Assembly (NCBI GenBank): GCA_900763685.1
Contig: CAAFLF010000016.1
Coordinates: 1 to 22,740, forward strand
Reading direction: 5' to 3'
Length of the DNA stretch: 22,740 nucleotides
Source of the DNA: an uncultured Oscillospiraceae bacterium
Lineage (GTDB): Bacteria > Bacillota > Clostridia > Oscillospirales > Oscillospiraceae
Below the pieces are notes generated by a model, which was not told the origin of the DNA, searched no databases, and saw only the letters and a program-made list of their open reading frames with translations. The position numbers and the translations under genes were made by a program. Shown one piece after another: positions 21,532 to 22,740 of the stretch (position 1 is its first letter; every line of letters starts with the position of its first letter).

Positions 21532-21569
21532 AAACGATACAAAGAGAATTTTTTCTGTGAGGTGGAATT

Positions 21570-22595
21570 ATGTCCTGGACGAAAGACATCGGCATCGACC
21601 TGGGGACGGCATCCGTCCTGGTCTATGTGAAGGGCAAGGGCGTGGTCCTCAACGAACCCTCCGTCGTTGCCATGGATAAGAATACCGGCAAGCTCCTGAA
21701 AGTGGGCGCCGAGGCCCAGGCCATGCTGGGCCGGACCCCCGGCAACATCGTGGCCATCCGTCCTCTCCGCGAGGGCGTCATCTCCGACTATGACATGACA
21801 GAGAAGATGCTGCGGGAGTTCATCCGCAAGGTGACGGGCTTCCAGCTCTTCAAGCCCCGGGTGCTGATCTGCGTCCCCTCCGGCATCACCGAGGTCGAGG
21901 AGCGCGCCGTCATCGACGCCGGCATCCAGGCCGGCGCCCGCAAGGCCTACCTCATCGAGGAGCCCGTGGCCGCCGCCATCGGTGCCGGCATCGACATCAC
22001 CAAGCCCGACGGCCACATGGTGGTTGACATCGGCGGCGGCACGGCGGACATCGCCGTCATCTCCCTCAGCGGCGTGGTGGAGTCCGCCTCCATCAAGATC
22101 GCGGGCGACCAGCTCAACGAGTCCATCGTGAAGTATATGCGCCGCAAGCACAACCTTCTCGTGGGCGAGCGCACCGCCGAGGATATGAAAATCAAGATCG
22201 GCTGCGTCTTCCCCCGGGAGGAGGAGCTGACCATGGACGTGAAGGGCCGCTGCCTGCTGACGGGCCTGCCCCGGGTGGTCACCGTCTCCTCCGCCGAGAT
22301 GATGGACGCCTTCGAGGAGCCCGTGGAGCGCATCGTGGAGGCCGTCCACTCCGTGCTGGAGCGCACGCCCCCCGAGCTGGTGGCGGACATCTCCACCAAC
22401 GGCATCATGATGACCGGCGGCGGCTCCCTGGTCTCCGGCTTTGACAAGCTGATCTCCGCCCGGACGGGCATCCAGACCTTCATCGCGGACGACGCCATCA
22501 GCTGCGTGGCCATCGGCACCGGCAAGAGCCTGGACGAGCTCAACAACATGCAGGACGGCACCATGAACCTCAGCCGCCGGAAGCAGATGAACTAA
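21570..22595 (+). CDS. mreB: Rod-shape determining actin homologue MreB/Mbl
   Basis: The 341-aa protein is a bacterial actin that polymerises beneath the membrane and guides cell-wall elongation. Actin-type nucleotide-binding motifs are visible: phosphate-1 DIGIDLGTASV (residues 6-16), phosphate-2 VVDIGGGTADIAVIS (about 151-165) and adenosine-loop MMTGGGSLVSG (about 280-290). Length and motifs fit both MreB and Mbl paralogues. The solitary position, without mreC or mreD, is more like mbl of Bacillus. GAGGTGG (21559-21565) precedes ATG 21570. It has its own promoter and a 19-bp terminator. Confidence 0.93.
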   Translation: MSWTKDIGIDLGTASVLVYVKGKGVVLNEPSVVAMDKNTGKLLKVGAEAQAMLGRTPGNIVAIRPLREGVISDYDMTEKMLREFIRKVTGFQLFKPRVLICVPSGITEVEERAVIDAGIQAGARKAYLIEEPVAAAIGAGIDITKPDGHMVVDIGGGTADIAVISLSGVVESASIKIAGDQLNESIVKYMRRKHNLLVGERTAEDMKIKIGCVFPREEELTMDVKGRCLLTGLPRVVTVSSAEMMDAFEEPVERIVEAVHSVLERTPPELVADISTNGIMMTGGGSLVSGFDKLISARTGIQTFIADDAISCVAIGTGKSLDELNNMQDGTMNLSRRKQMN

Positions 22596-22603
22596 AGAAC
22601 TTC

Positions 22604-22644
22604 AAAAATACGCCCCGAAGGCAAAGCCTTCGGGGCGTATTTTT
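22604..22644. terminator. Strong terminator after mreB
   Basis: A perfect 19-bp stem (22604-22622 with 22626-22644), AAA loop, has five A at the start and five T at the end, so it can act in both directions. Confidence 0.92.
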
Positions 22645-22740
22645 GAGATCATTACACTCCGCTCGGGTGCCGCCACCCCGGCTTGCCGGGGCGGCGACAC
22701 TTCGCTCCGTGAGAGGTATTTTTTCCGACGTACACGCCGC
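22645..22740. other. Non-coding GC-rich dyad region at window end
   Basis: No gene is seen. A GC-rich hairpin with CCCCGG (22676-22681) and CCGGGG (22686-22691), extended by GCCG and CGGC, is flanked by related words CACTCCGCTC (22655-22664) and CACTTCGCTC (22698-22707). A six-T run follows near 22719-22724. It may be a dispersed palindromic repeat or a further terminator; the window ends before this can be judged. Confidence 0.45.

Noticed and set aside
1..22740. CRISPR arrays, insertion sequences, phage or integrase genes
   Set aside because: No periodic repeat-spacer units, transposase or integrase motifs, or attachment-site duplications were found.

Overview
The window is about 22.7 kb of very GC-rich DNA with Firmicute-style gene neighbourhoods. 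These include an SRP RNA directly upstream of dnaX and ybaB, sigma-A promoters, strong AGGAGG ribosome binding sites, perfect stem plus T-run terminators, ECF transporters, DUF4127 and DUF1653 proteins, an ApbE/NusG-II/Gx-transporter set and an MreB/Mbl gene. Together these suggest a high-GC member of the Clostridia, most likely Oscillospiraceae/Ruminococcaceae; this is inference from content, not a database match.

Region 1 (1-8800) looks like a metallophore or small-molecule uptake island. A frameshifted hydrolase gene (331-1304) faces an AraC-type regulator (1360-2331, minus). Divergent from the regulator is a tightly overlapping operon (2512-8752): MptD-type ECF substrate-binding membrane protein, EcfT, a fused double EcfA ATPase, and two exporter-fold ABC transporters arranged like YbtP/YbtQ or IrtA/IrtB. 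The hydrolase promoter and the araC/operon intergenic region share an almost identical dyad, GGTTAG-N6-CTAACC, at predicted transcription starts. A separate pair of perfect 10-bp direct repeats 21 bp apart lies where an AraC activator could bind. This suggests a repressor over an AraC activator controlling uptake, and it is the best candidate here for an undescribed system.

Region 2 (8800-10510) is a MATE-family exporter with a long leader. The leader carries two near-identical 26-nt motifs exactly 100 nt apart downstream of a good promoter.

Region 3 (10514-13260) holds a tRNA-Ala(CGC) gene divergent from the SRP RNA. The SRP RNA is followed by its terminator, dnaX and ybaB. recR, the usual next gene, is absent.

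Region 4 (13273-17451) holds a DUF4127 lipoprotein translationally coupled to a DUF1653 protein, then a membrane-anchored XRE-type regulator. A convergent, unrecognised polytopic membrane protein follows.

Region 5 (17630-21050) is a four-gene run: ApbE flavin transferase lipoprotein, NusG-II protein, Gx-type membrane transporter and a CbbX/SpoVK-like AAA+ ATPase with Pro/Thr/Glu-rich tails. The first three resemble part of the Gram-positive extracellular electron transfer toolkit.

Region 6 (21145-22740) has a small tail-anchored protein, then mreB/mbl with its own promoter and a very strong terminator. The window ends in non-coding GC-rich dyad sequence.
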